From Pseudomonadota bacterium (GTDB lineage Bacteria > Pseudomonadota > Alphaproteobacteria > Acetobacterales > Acetobacteraceae), in the NCBI GenBank assembly GCA_021801255.1, contig JAJYYH010000003.1:24600-88599 (forward strand): a stretch of 64,000 nucleotides of DNA. Reading direction: 5' to 3'. A program made the translations under genes and the position numbers. The notes below the pieces were generated by a model that was not told the origin of the DNA, did not search any database, and saw only the letters and a list, made by a program, of their open reading frames with translations. Positions 1-8,675 of this stretch are shown here, in pieces; position 1 is the stretch's first letter; each line of letters opens with the position of its first letter.

Positions 1-795
1 GGGGCGGAGCGCGAGCGCCCGTTTATAGCAGGCGCGGGCCTTGCCGAGAACGCCGCGGGCGTGCCAAAGCGTGCCGAGATTGTTATGCGTATCGGCGTGC
101 TCGGGCGCCAGCGCCAGCGCGCGCGTGAAGCGAGCCTCGGCGGCGTCGAACTGGCCGAGGTTTTTCAGCGCGACGCCGAGATTGTTCAGCGTCTCGACAT
201 GGTTGGGTTTGATTTTGACGATCTCCCCCAGCAGCGCCGCGGCCTCGGCGGGGCGGTCGCGCGCGATCAGCAGGGCGGCGAGATTGAAGGAAATGCTCGG
301 CTGGCGCGGCGCCAGCGCCAGGGCGGCGCGGAAGCTGGCCTCGGCGCCGGCGTGATCGCCGAGCGATTTTAGCGCGCTGCCGAGGTTGTTGTGCAATGCC
401 GCGAGATCGGGACGGAGCGCGAGCCCGGCGCGAAACGAAGAAACCGCTTCCATATATCGCCCGAGGGCGGCAAATGCATTGCCGAGATTGTTGTAAATTT
501 CTGGGATATCGGGACGCAAGCGGAGCGCGGCGGTGAAATGCGGCAGCGCTTCCGCCGCGCGCCCGAGGCTGGCCAATGCATTGCCAAGATCGTTGCGCAA
601 CGCGGCATGGCGAGGATGAATGTCCACCGCCCGCGCCAGCCGCATCGCCGCCTCCTCGGTCCGGCCGCTGGCCAGCAGGGCGCTACAGAGAGTGGCGATG
701 CGGTGGGGATCGTCGCGTGCCGCAGCGGAGCGCATAGCGGGAGCGTGTCGCGCCTTGGCGCCGGTTGCGCGGCGGTGTTTGCGGTCCAGCGCCAT
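1..795 (-). CDS. TPR-repeat protein, C-terminus cut by window edge
   Basis: The minus-strand frame stays open from an ATG at 795 to base 1, giving 265 codons with no stop, so the gene continues past the left edge. After a basic N-terminus of about 30 residues the protein consists of successive 34-residue TPR units. Repeated motifs such as LRNDLGNAL, IYNNLGNAF, LHNNLGSAL and LNNLGVALKNLG recur at TPR spacing, and about seven units are visible. TPR arrays are protein-interaction scaffolds. In bacteria such N-terminal arrays often precede a sulfotransferase or O-GlcNAc-transferase-like domain, but that part lies outside the window and its function cannot be named. The start was chosen as the first ATG before the repeat-like sequence; no strong ribosome site is evident. 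It is divergent from the SDR gene at 871. Confidence 0.8.
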   Translation of the reverse strand, partial: MALDRKHRRATGAKARHAPAMRSAAARDDPHRIATLCSALLASGRTEEAAMRLARAVDIHPRHAALRNDLGNALASLGRAAEALPHFTAALRLRPDIPEIYNNLGNAFAALGRYMEAVSSFRAGLALRPDLAALHNNLGSALKSLGDHAGAEASFRAALALAPRQPSISFNLAALLIARDRPAEAAALLGEIVKIKPNHVETLNNLGVALKNLGQFDAAEARFTRALALAPEHADTHNNLGTLWHARGVLGKARACYKRALALRP

Positions 796-870
796 GAATG
801 CAAGGCTAATGCTGGGCGCGCTAACAAACCCTTACCGGCGGCGCGCGGGGATGTTTTCGGGAGGACGGAA

Positions 871-1635
871 ATGAGCCAGTTGGCAGGAAAAATCGCCTGG
901 ATCACCGGCGCGGGGAGCGGCATTGGCGAGGCGGCGGCGGTGGCGCTGGCGCGCGAGGGGGCGGCCGTGGTGCTCACCGGGCGGCGGCGCGAGGCGTTAG
1001 AGAAGGTCGCCGCCGTGATCAAGGCGGCGGGCGGGAGGGCGCTGGTCGAGCCCGGCGATCTCGCATTGGCCGACACCGCGCCGCGCATCGCGGCCAGCAT
1101 CGCCAAGCATTTCGGCCGGCTCGATATCCTGGTCAACAACGCCGGGCTCAACGTGGCGCGCCGCGCCTGGGCGGAGCTAACGGCCGCCGGGGCCGACGAG
1201 GTGATGGGCGCCAATCTGCACGCCGCGTTTTATTGCGTGATCGCCGCGCTGCCGATGATGCGGGCACAAAAGGATGGCGTACTGATCCATACCGCCTCTT
1301 TTGCCGGGCGCTTCGTGAGCCCGCTGAGCGGGCCGGCCTATTCGGCGGCCAAGCACGCGGTGGTGGCGATGAGCCACAGCCTGAACCTGGAGGAATGCGT
1401 GAACGGCATCCGCTCCACGGTGATCTGTCCGGGCGAGGTGGCAACGCCGATCCTGGATCGCCGCCCGGTGCCGGTGAGCGCGGAAGACCGGGCGCGCATG
1501 CTCCAGGCTGAGGATTGCGCCGATCTGATCCGCTATGTCGCGACGCTGCCACCGCATGTCTGCCTCAATGAAGTACTGATCACGCCGACCTGGAATCGTG
1601 GCTATGTCGCAGCAAGAGCGCGCGCCGTTTCTTGA
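871..1635 (+). CDS. SDR family NAD(P)-dependent oxidoreductase
   Basis: A short-chain dehydrogenase/reductase of 254 residues, normal length for a classical SDR. The Rossmann cofactor motif TGAGSGIG lies at about residues 11-18. NNAG is near residue 90, and the catalytic YSAAK (YxxxK) is near residue 158, preceded by a serine in HTASFAG. The open frame extends further upstream, but the start is set at 871 because GGGAGGA lies just upstream at the right distance and the SDR fold begins there. Substrate cannot be read from the sequence; such enzymes oxidise or reduce alcohols, ketones or sugars in the cytoplasm. MsrP begins 73 bases downstream on the same strand. It is divergent from the TPR gene, with a 75-base gap that would hold both promoters. 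Confidence 0.9.
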   Translation: MSQLAGKIAWITGAGSGIGEAAAVALAREGAAVVLTGRRREALEKVAAVIKAAGGRALVEPGDLALADTAPRIAASIAKHFGRLDILVNNAGLNVARRAWAELTAAGADEVMGANLHAAFYCVIAALPMMRAQKDGVLIHTASFAGRFVSPLSGPAYSAAKHAVVAMSHSLNLEECVNGIRSTVICPGEVATPILDRRPVPVSAEDRARMLQAEDCADLIRYVATLPPHVCLNEVLITPTWNRGYVAARARAVS

Positions 1636-1708
1636 CCGGGAAGGGATGACAAGGCGGCACAGCGCCCTACATCCGCTGGTGATCACCACGCGCGAGAGGA
1701 GAGACGCC

Positions 1709-2650
1709 ATGCTGATCCGCCGGCTGCGCGGCTGGGAGCTTCCCGAAGGGGAAGCGACCGCTGAAACCCCGGTTCCGAGCCGCCGCAAGCTCATGGCCGG
1801 CGCCGCAGGGTTCGCCCTCGCAAGCGCGCTCACTCCCGAGACCGGACGCGCCGACAGCGCCGTGGCAAAGAGCGCTGCCGGGCGGTTCGACCCGCAGCGC
1901 CCCCTGACCCCCGAGCGCGATGCCGAAACCTACAATAATTACTATGAATTCGGCACCGACAAGGATATCTGGGAAGACGCCAAGGCGCTCCCGCTGCGAC
2001 CCTGGGCGGTGGTGGTGGACGGGCTGGTCGGCAAGCCGCAGACCTTCGCCATCGACGATCTGCTGGCGCGTATGCCGATCGAAGAACGGGTCTATCGTCA
2101 CCGCTGTGTCGAGGCCTGGGCGATGACGGTGCCGTGGAGCGGCTTTCCGCTCGGCGCCTTGCTCGCCGCGGTCGAGCCGCAGGCAGGCGCGAAATATGTG
2201 CGGTTCGAAACCCTGAGCGCGCCGAAATTCATGCCCGGTCTACAGGAGCCCTGGTATCCCTGGCCCTATATCGAGGCGCTGACGCTTGCGGAGGCGGCCA
2301 ATGAGCTGACGTTTCTCGCCACCGGCCTCTATGGCAAGCCGATGCCGCCGCAGAATGGCGGGCCGATCCGTCTCGTCGTGCCCTGGAAATACGGTTTTAA
2401 ATCGGCCAAGGCGATCGTGCGGATATCGCTGGTGGACAAACGCCCGGCAACGTTCTGGCAGACGATCCAACCGCGCGAATACGGCTTCTGGGCTAATGTC
2501 AATCCCAACGTTGCGCATCCGCGCTGGAGCCAGGCAAGCGAGCGGCTGATCGGGACCAGCGAGCGTGTGCCAACCCAGATCTATAATGGCTATGGCGCCT
2601 TCGTCGCTTCGCTGTATGCTGAACGCATGAAAGAACCTTTGTTCATGTGA
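1709..2650 (+). CDS. msrP: Protein-methionine-sulfoxide reductase, catalytic subunit MsrP (YedY)
   Basis: Periplasmic molybdopterin oxidoreductase that reduces methionine sulfoxide in envelope proteins. The 313-residue product starts with a Tat-type signal, twin arginine in SRRKLMAGAAGF, ending near TGRA. The mature part has the sulfite-oxidase-family fold, with the molybdenum-ligand cysteine in YRHRCVEAWAM and later family motifs including GGPIRLVVPWKYGFKSAK. The frame is open further upstream, but ATG 1709 has a purine-rich GAGAGGAGAG site just before it and gives the normal MsrP N-terminus. The usual partner MsrQ, a heme b membrane protein of about 200 residues, is not the next gene. Instead a 103-residue membrane protein overlaps the stop codon in a GTGA arrangement. 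Confidence 0.93.
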   Translation: MLIRRLRGWELPEGEATAETPVPSRRKLMAGAAGFALASALTPETGRADSAVAKSAAGRFDPQRPLTPERDAETYNNYYEFGTDKDIWEDAKALPLRPWAVVVDGLVGKPQTFAIDDLLARMPIEERVYRHRCVEAWAMTVPWSGFPLGALLAAVEPQAGAKYVRFETLSAPKFMPGLQEPWYPWPYIEALTLAEAANELTFLATGLYGKPMPPQNGGPIRLVVPWKYGFKSAKAIVRISLVDKRPATFWQTIQPREYGFWANVNPNVAHPRWSQASERLIGTSERVPTQIYNGYGAFVASLYAERMKEPLFM

Positions 2651-2958
2651 GCCGCGTGCGCCCCTGCACCGTTCTTGCCGCTGGCTTTTTCGTGGCAGCC
2701 TTTGGGCTGGCTATCACCTTGCCGCCGGACACGTCCCTGGTGGCCGCCATAGCGTTTGTCGATCCGGTGCTGCCGGGCCAAATCCACGCGCTGCTGAGCG
2801 GGTATCTTCCCGCTTGGGTGTGGAGCGGAATGGCGGTGCCGCTGCTGCTGCGCCCGTCCTGGCTTCTGCCAGCCTCGTTCGGCATCATCGCGGCCGGCCT
2901 CGCCGTGACACTGAACGCAGCGCGCCACGCTCCGCGCTCCCGCCGTCGGCCCCGCTGA
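2647..2958 (+). CDS. Small membrane protein coupled to msrP
   Basis: A 103-residue hydrophobic protein starting with GTG at 2647, which overlaps the msrP stop (GTGA), so translation is probably coupled. Three hydrophobic stretches are visible, roughly residues 8-27, 30-52 and 56-90, and the C-terminus is basic (ending in RSRRRPR), which suggests a cytoplasmic tail by the positive-inside rule. It is half the length of MsrQ and lacks an obvious set of heme-ligand histidines: one His is in the loop QIHALLSG and one near the C-terminus. I do not recognise the family. Position suggests either a membrane partner of MsrP or an unrelated passenger. Confidence 0.7.
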   Translation: MSRVRPCTVLAAGFFVAAFGLAITLPPDTSLVAAIAFVDPVLPGQIHALLSGYLPAWVWSGMAVPLLLRPSWLLPASFGIIAAGLAVTLNAARHAPRSRRRPR

Positions 2959-3010
2959 GTCTTTTTCTTTCCACCCGTCCCACCCGTCGCATATCGGGCT
3001 TGCCCGCGCT

Positions 3011-3463
3011 TCAAGGCGGCGGCGTGAGGTGGTGCGGGACAAAACCGTGCCGCGCCGCGAGGATTTCCCCTACCCGGCGGCGATGGCAAATATGCCAATC
3101 CGCCTCGTAGCAGAGCAGGCAGCAGGGCTTTTCCGCCGCGCGCGCCGCTGCCTCCATGAGTGCGGCCTCAGCCTCGGGCGTCGCTAGCCTGGCCGCGACG
3201 ATGCGCCAGAATTTGTCCCATTGCCGCCGGTGATGGGCCTCGCGCCCCTCGGGTGGGGTACCGAGCGGCTTGAGATGGACGTAATCGAGGCCGGCCTCGG
3301 CAAGCGATGCGGCAAGCTGGCGCTTGGAAAACCCGGCGCGGCGCGACAGCGGCCGGTCGCGCACATCGATCACCACCCGCACCCCGGCGCGCAAGAGATC
3401 GGCAATCACGTCCGCCTGGGCGCGCTTCTCATAGCCGATCGAGAACAGCGCCCGCCCGCTCAT
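3011..3463 (-). CDS. DUF488 domain-containing protein
   Basis: A 150-residue DUF488 protein. It begins with the family's typical LFSIGYEKR strand, continues with VIDVRDRPLSRRAGFSK, and ends with the conserved CLLCYEADWHICHRRRV block, where the Cys, Glu and His residues are characteristic. The biochemical role of DUF488 is not established; the CYE...CHR signature suggests metal or nucleotide binding, but that is inference. Its start codon overlaps the trpE stop by four bases (ATGA), so it is translated with trpE as the last gene of ppiD-trpE-DUF488. It converges with the small membrane gene to its left across 52 bases. Confidence 0.88.
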   Translation of the reverse strand: MSGRALFSIGYEKRAQADVIADLLRAGVRVVIDVRDRPLSRRAGFSKRQLAASLAEAGLDYVHLKPLGTPPEGREAHHRRQWDKFWRIVAARLATPEAEAALMEAAARAAEKPCCLLCYEADWHICHRRRVGEILAARHGFVPHHLTPPP

Positions 3464-4983
3464 TCCGCCCGCATGCCGCGATCGGCGGCGAAGCGCACCG
3501 CTTCCTCGGCAGCGCGGAACAGGGCGCGCGCCTTCTGCCGGGTTTCCTCGTATTCGGCCGCCGGGTTGGAATCCGCCACCACGCCGCAGCCGGCCTGGAC
3601 ATGCATCACGCCGTCCTTGACCACCGCGGTGCGCAGCCCGATGCAGGTATCCATGGTGCCGTTGGCGGCGAAATAGCCGATGCAGCCGGCATAGATGCCG
3701 CGCCGGACGGGTTCCAGCTCGTCGATGATCTGCATCGCCCGCACCTTCGGCGCGCCGCTCAGCGTGCCGGCGGGAAAGCCCGCGACGAGGGCGTCCACCG
3801 CGTCGAGCCCGGCGCGGAGTTTCCCTTGCACATCCGACATGATATGCATGACATGACTGAACCGCTCGATGGAAAAACTCTCGGTCACCCGCACGCTGCC
3901 CAGCTCGGCGACGCGCCCGACATCGTTGCGCCCGAGATCGAGCAGCATCAGATGCTCGGCGCGCTCCTTGGGATCATTGAGGAGTTCGGCCTCCAGCGCC
4001 AGATCCTCCTCATGCGTCGCGCCCCGGCGGCGCGTGCCGGCGAGCGGGCGGATGGTGACGGTGCCGTCGCGCAGCCGCACCAGGATTTCGGGGCTGCTGC
4101 CGACGACCGAAAATCCGCCAAAATCGAGGAAAAACAGGAAGGGCGCGGGATTGATGCGCCTGAGCGCACGGTAAAGCGCGAAGGGCGGCAGTGCGAAGGG
4201 CGCCGAAAACCGCTGGCTCGGGACGACCTGAAAGACATCGCCGGCAAAAATGTATTCCTTGGCCCGTTCCACCGCCGCGATGAATTGCTCGCGGGTGAAG
4301 TTGGAGGAAGGCTCGGCCATCGGCGGCAGGGCGACGGCGGGCGGCGGGCGCGGCAGGCCGCGATCGAGCGCTTCCCGCGCCGCCGCGAGGCGCGCCTCGG
4401 CGGCGGCATAGGCCGGCTCGGCCGCGAGATCGGGGCGCGGATAGACCGGCGCGATCAGGGAAAGCTCGTCCTTGACGTTGTCGAAAATCGCGAACAGCGT
4501 CGGGCGCACCAGAATGGAATCCGGCAGGCCGAGCGGATCAGGTTTTTCGCCGGGCAGCCGCTCCATCAGCCGCACCATGTCATAGCCGAGATAGCCGACC
4601 AGGCCGCCCGCCATCGGTGGCAGGTTTTCCGGCACGTCGAGCCGGGTCTCATGGATCACCGCGCGCAGGCTTTCGAGGGCTGGGCGCGTATCAGGGGTGA
4701 AAGCGTGCGGCGCGGCGAGCGCGTCGCGGTTGATCTCGGCCCGGCCCGCGCGGCAGCGCCAGATCAGGTCGGGCGCGAAACCGATGACCGAATAGCGCCC
4801 GCGCGCCGCCCCCCCCTCGACGCTTTCGAGCAGGAACGAATTGGGCTGGCCATGGGCGAGCTTGAGGAAGGCCGCGACCGGGGTTTCGAGATCGGCGACG
4901 CCGCGCCAGAACACCAGGCTGCCCCGCCCGCGGGCGTAGGCATCACGGAAAGCGGCGAAGCTGGTGGGCGAGATGGCGTTCAT
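3460..4983 (-). CDS. trpE: Anthranilate synthase component I
   Basis: TrpE converts chorismate plus ammonia (from TrpG) to anthranilate, the first committed step of tryptophan synthesis. The 507-residue length is normal. The N-terminal anthranilate synthase I domain is followed by the chorismate-binding domain, with GSSPEILVRL, PLAGTRRRG, LDLGRNDVGRVAELG, PAGTLSGAPKVRAMQ and the C-terminal AGCGVVADSNP block all present. It lies 46 bases downstream of ppiD on the same strand, an arrangement I associate with alphaproteobacteria. The usual next genes trpG, trpD and trpC are absent: a DUF488 gene overlaps the stop instead, so the glutamine amidotransferase subunit must be encoded elsewhere. No leader peptide was seen in the short upstream gap. 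Confidence 0.96.
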   Translation of the reverse strand: MNAISPTSFAAFRDAYARGRGSLVFWRGVADLETPVAAFLKLAHGQPNSFLLESVEGGAARGRYSVIGFAPDLIWRCRAGRAEINRDALAAPHAFTPDTRPALESLRAVIHETRLDVPENLPPMAGGLVGYLGYDMVRLMERLPGEKPDPLGLPDSILVRPTLFAIFDNVKDELSLIAPVYPRPDLAAEPAYAAAEARLAAAREALDRGLPRPPPAVALPPMAEPSSNFTREQFIAAVERAKEYIFAGDVFQVVPSQRFSAPFALPPFALYRALRRINPAPFLFFLDFGGFSVVGSSPEILVRLRDGTVTIRPLAGTRRRGATHEEDLALEAELLNDPKERAEHLMLLDLGRNDVGRVAELGSVRVTESFSIERFSHVMHIMSDVQGKLRAGLDAVDALVAGFPAGTLSGAPKVRAMQIIDELEPVRRGIYAGCIGYFAANGTMDTCIGLRTAVVKDGVMHVQAGCGVVADSNPAAEYEETRQKARALFRAAEEAVRFAADRGMRAE

Positions 4984-5029
4984 CGGTGCTTCCTTGCGCG
5001 CCTCGGCCGCCCGCGATCAGGGACGGCGA

Positions 5030-6949
5030 TCAGGGGGCGGCGATCTGGCCGAGCAGAGCCTCGTTCACTCGTGGATGGCCGCGCTCGCGCACGGCGTTGA
5101 CATAGATCTGTTCGATATCATTGCCGATACGCTGGGTCAGCACGTCGCGGATCTTGCCGTAATCGAGCGGCATGGTTTTGGCGTCGGGGTCGTTGATTTC
5201 GGCGAGCACCGCGACCACGAAGCTATCCTTGGTCTCGACCATGGTGGGCTCGCCCTTCTGGATGGCGAAAAGCGGCGCGATGAGCGACGCCGGCACGCCC
5301 TCGGCGCCAGCATTGCGCTTCACCGCCGGCAGCCGGCGCACCCGGAGCCCGGCCTTGAGCGCGGCATCGGCGAGGCTTTCGCCGCCCTTGACGGCGGTGA
5401 GCAGACCGGCCGCGGCGACTTCCTGCGCATGGCGCTCCGCCGCCTCGATCCAGGCGCGGGTGACATCGGGCTTGACCGCGGCAAAAGGCTTGACCGCGGG
5501 GGGAATCACCTCCGCGACGCTCACTGCGAAATAGGCCCGGCCGGCAGGCGCTCCCTCGGCGCTCGGCAGATCGACCTCGGTCACATGCGGCGGATCGCCC
5601 TTCTTCATCTGAAACGCGGTGGCGATCAGCGCTTTATCCAGTGCCTCGGGGCCGGGCAACGGGGCGGGTTGACCCTCCGGCGTTGCGCCCTCCGCGTCGA
5701 GCGTGCCGGCCACTCCGATCGCGCCGAGATCGCTCGGGATCTCGTCGAGACCGCCGCTGCCGGCGAGCGCGTCCTCGAGCTTGGTGGCGCGGTCATCGAT
5801 CTGCTCGGCGGCTTTCTGGCGTGCGAGATCGGCGCGGAGCTGCTCCTTGACCGCGGCGAAATCCTGGCTGCTCGGCGGGTTGATCTTGTTCACCCGCACG
5901 ACATACCAGGCGAGGTCGGTCTTGATCGGCCCGGTGATGACGCCCGGTGAGGCCGCGAAAATCGCCTTGGCGAGTTCGGGAACCGGGATTTGCGCGGGCG
6001 TCGCGGCATCAAGGGCGAGCGTCGATTCGCCGGCCTGCTGTGCCGCCTTGTCCATCTCCGCCCAGCTCGCCCCGCCGCGCCAAGCGGTGGCAAGCTTGTT
6101 GGCCGCCGCTTCGCTCCGCGCCACCACCACCTCGATGGCGCGGCTCTCGGGCTTGGAAAACTCCGCCTTGCGCTGGTCATAGGCGAGGTGGAGTTCGTCC
6201 TCGGGGATGGTGATGGATTTGGCAATGGTCTCGGGCGAAAGGACCACCGCCTTGATGCGGCGGTATTCCGGGGCGCTGAAATCACCAGGATGGTTTTCCC
6301 AGTAGCGCTTGAGTTCGGCATCGGTCGGCGCGGGGGGCGGCGGCGCGGCATTGAACGGCAGCTCCACCGCGTCGGCGACGCGGGTCTGGTCCTGGAAGGT
6401 GAACAGCGCGCGCACCAGCATCTCAGGGGGCGCGACGCCGGCGCGAAGCGCGCCCAGGATCTCCTGCTCGCGGAGATCGCCGCGCACCATGTCAAAAAAT
6501 TGTCCTTCGTCGAGCCCGTTTTTCTGCAGCACCATCTCGAACTGGCGGCGATCGAAACTGCCGGCCGGGCCCTGGAAGGCCGGGATGGCATAGATCGCCT
6601 GGCGCAGCGCGGCATCGGGCACCACCACGCCGAGGTTTTCCGCCGCCACGTTCATCGCCGTCTGGGCGATCAGGATCTCGACGGTCTGGAGCGCGATCTG
6701 GCGGCGTAGTGCGGCGTTCGGCGCCGCCTTGTCGCCAAGCTGGCGCTCGGTTGCCTGGAGCTGACGCTGGAAGGCGCGCTGCACGGTGGGCGCATCGAGC
6801 TTGCGCCCGGCGACGCTCGCCACCGAACTGTCGGTGCCGACCAGCCGGATGACGTCCCCCACCCCCCAAACGGCAAAAGCGATGACCAGCAGGAAAAACA
6901 GTGCCCGGACGAACCAGGAGTCGAGATGGCTGCGGAATTTGGTGAGCAT
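5030..6949 (-). CDS. ppiD: Peptidyl-prolyl cis-trans isomerase / periplasmic folding factor PpiD
   Basis: A 639-residue SurA/PpiD-type protein anchored in the inner membrane with the bulk in the periplasm, assisting folding of exported and outer-membrane proteins. A single transmembrane segment (ALFFLLVIAFAVWGVGDV, about residues 15-33) follows a short cytoplasmic N-terminus, MLTKFRSHLDSW. The next 150 residues form the SurA_N-like chaperone region, and a parvulin-type domain follows around residues 240-370, with a further rotamase-like segment toward the C-terminus. The open frame begins earlier, but ATG 6949 gives the standard PpiD N-terminus. trpE follows 46 bases downstream. Upstream (6950-7157) are the tandem hairpins that probably terminate the preceding D-aminoacylase transcript, so the ppiD promoter should lie between them and the start. 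Confidence 0.92.
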   Translation of the reverse strand: MLTKFRSHLDSWFVRALFFLLVIAFAVWGVGDVIRLVGTDSSVASVAGRKLDAPTVQRAFQRQLQATERQLGDKAAPNAALRRQIALQTVEILIAQTAMNVAAENLGVVVPDAALRQAIYAIPAFQGPAGSFDRRQFEMVLQKNGLDEGQFFDMVRGDLREQEILGALRAGVAPPEMLVRALFTFQDQTRVADAVELPFNAAPPPPAPTDAELKRYWENHPGDFSAPEYRRIKAVVLSPETIAKSITIPEDELHLAYDQRKAEFSKPESRAIEVVVARSEAAANKLATAWRGGASWAEMDKAAQQAGESTLALDAATPAQIPVPELAKAIFAASPGVITGPIKTDLAWYVVRVNKINPPSSQDFAAVKEQLRADLARQKAAEQIDDRATKLEDALAGSGGLDEIPSDLGAIGVAGTLDAEGATPEGQPAPLPGPEALDKALIATAFQMKKGDPPHVTEVDLPSAEGAPAGRAYFAVSVAEVIPPAVKPFAAVKPDVTRAWIEAAERHAQEVAAAGLLTAVKGGESLADAALKAGLRVRRLPAVKRNAGAEGVPASLIAPLFAIQKGEPTMVETKDSFVVAVLAEINDPDAKTMPLDYGKIRDVLTQRIGNDIEQIYVNAVRERGHPRVNEALLGQIAAP

Positions 6950-7076
6950 GCACGCTTTCCCTAAAGAGGGCGCACCATAGAAAAGCAGCACTGGCCTGGC
7001 CAGAGGCGGCTCGGAGGGCGTCGCGAAATAAATGCGCCTCCAAAGGCAAGGAGCGTAGCAATCCTTCCCGGAATGC

Positions 7077-7126
7077 GGGTCTGGGGCCGCTGGCCCCAGC
7101 GGGGTCCAGGGGCGGCGCCCCTGGAC
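7077..7126. repeat. Tandem-hairpin intergenic element, copy A (likely terminator)
   Basis: Two perfect inverted repeats sit side by side between D-aminoacylase and ppiD. The first is CTGGGGCC-GCT-GGCCCCAG at 7081-7099. The second is GTCCAGGGGC-GGC-GCCCCTGGAC at 7104-7126, a 10-bp stem with a 3-base loop. Read on the minus strand they lie directly after the D-aminoacylase stop and could end its transcript. A degenerate copy in the opposite orientation is at 44896-44943, so this looks like a dispersed repeat family and not a one-off terminator. Confidence 0.7.
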
Positions 7127-7157
7127 TTATCCTGCGTCGATAAACTCTCCACCAATC

Positions 7158-8618
7158 CTAAGCGGCCCTGGGCAGTGCCTGGCGCCGCAAGAGCCGCCCC
7201 GCCGCCGCCCCGCTCACCCCGCGCGCCCCGGAATAGGCGCTCTCACCGTTGATCCAGGTCTCGATAATGCCAGCGGCCGGCTCCGTCGGATGGTCGTAAT
7301 CGGCACGATCGGCGATGGTCGCGGGGTCGAACAGCACGAGATCGGCATGGGCGCCGGGGCGCAGCACGCCGCGATCGGAGAGGCCGAACACGGCGGCTGG
7401 CCGTCCGGTCATTTTGTGGATCGCGGTTTCCAGATCCAACAGCCCGATCTCGCGCACGTAATGGCCAAGCACACGGGGAAATGTGCCCCAGAGACGGGGG
7501 TGGGGAAAGGCGTCATGCGGCAGCCCGTCCGAGCCGATCATGCTGAGCGGATGGGCGAGAATGCGGCGCACATCGGCCTCGTCCATCTGGAAATAGATGG
7601 CGCCCGCCGGCAACAGCCGCGCCGCGGCATCGGCGAGCGAGACGCCCCAATCGTCGGCAATGTCGGCCAGCATGCGCCCGGCCATTTCGGGATGCGGCGC
7701 GGAAAACGTGACTTTCACCGGCACGTCCGCGCGCACCCGCGCTGGCAGCAGCACGGTCGAGGCGGCGGCGTAGGGATAGACGTCGAAGGCGAGGCGCGTT
7801 TGCGCCGCGGCACGCTCAAGCAGCGGCAGGGTCTCGCGCGAGCGGCCGAAATTTTCCGGCAACGCGCATTTGTGGTGGCTGATCACCACGCCTGCCCCGA
7901 CGGCGCGACCAATGCCGAGGCTCTCCTCAATGGCGGCGATGATTTCGCCCCCCTCGTCGCGCAGATGCGTCACATAAAGCCCGCCCTCCTGGCGCAGCGC
8001 CTCGGCGACCGCGATCACCTCCGCGGTCGGCGCGGCGGTGCTCGGCGGATAATAGAGCCCGGTGGAAAGCCCCCAGGCGCCGGCGCGCAGCGCCTCGGCG
8101 AGACGGTCGCGCATGCGCGCGGCCTCGCGCTCGTTTGCCGCCCGCCCGGTATCGCCCGCCAGCGCCGCCACACGGAGCGACATATGCCCGATCAAGGGCA
8201 CGACATTGAGCGGCGGCGGCGCGCGCTCCAGCGCCTCGGCATAGGCGGCGAAACTGTCGAACACCCAGCACGACGCATCGCCGAACAGATTGAGCGGGGC
8301 GGGCGGCGCCTTGAGCCGCTCGGGGGCGAGGCTGATGCCGCAATTGCCGGTGACAACCGTGGTGACACCTTGCGAGAGCTTGCAGGCGAGACAGGAAACC
8401 CCGCACAGCACGGCGCGATCATCATGGGTATGGGCGTCGATGAAGCCGGGCGCGAGAGCATGGCCGGCGCAGGCGATCTCGCGCGCCGCGCTGGCTCCGC
8501 CGAGATCACCGAGGGCGGCGATCTGCGCCCCGTTTACCGCGAGATCGCCGCGCCGGCGCGGCGCGCCGGTGCCGTCAAGGATGAGCGCATCACGGAACAG
8601 CAGGTCATACCGGGCCAT
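7158..8618 (-). CDS. N-acyl-D-amino-acid deacylase (D-aminoacylase)
   Basis: A 486-residue zinc amidohydrolase that removes the acyl group from N-acyl-D-amino acids. Metal-site motifs of the family are visible: DAHTHDD near residue 62, the cysteine of VVTGNCG near residue 94, THLRDEGG near residue 217, VISHHKC near residue 246, and the late SDGLPHDAFPHPRLWGTF block that carries the catalytic aspartate. The C-terminal GLSDRGVLRPGAHADLVLFDP is the usual return to the small beta-sandwich domain. The preceding RND gene ends 57 bases upstream on the same strand, so they may share a transcript. Nearby hydantoinase genes suggest a local theme of cyclic-imide or D-amino-acid use; that link is inference. 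Confidence 0.92.
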   Translation of the reverse strand: MARYDLLFRDALILDGTGAPRRRGDLAVNGAQIAALGDLGGASAAREIACAGHALAPGFIDAHTHDDRAVLCGVSCLACKLSQGVTTVVTGNCGISLAPERLKAPPAPLNLFGDASCWVFDSFAAYAEALERAPPPLNVVPLIGHMSLRVAALAGDTGRAANEREAARMRDRLAEALRAGAWGLSTGLYYPPSTAAPTAEVIAVAEALRQEGGLYVTHLRDEGGEIIAAIEESLGIGRAVGAGVVISHHKCALPENFGRSRETLPLLERAAAQTRLAFDVYPYAAASTVLLPARVRADVPVKVTFSAPHPEMAGRMLADIADDWGVSLADAAARLLPAGAIYFQMDEADVRRILAHPLSMIGSDGLPHDAFPHPRLWGTFPRVLGHYVREIGLLDLETAIHKMTGRPAAVFGLSDRGVLRPGAHADLVLFDPATIADRADYDHPTEPAAGIIETWINGESAYSGARGVSGAAAGRLLRRQALPRAA

Positions 8619-8675
8619 GGCGCGAGCCTAGCGGGGTGCGCGGCGACTGTGCAACGGTCTCTCGCCTCGCCCGCT

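Noticed and set aside
3307..5100. A 597-codon plus-strand open frame opposite trpE
   Set aside because: TrpE motifs on the minus strand are unambiguous; this frame has no domain and low-complexity composition.
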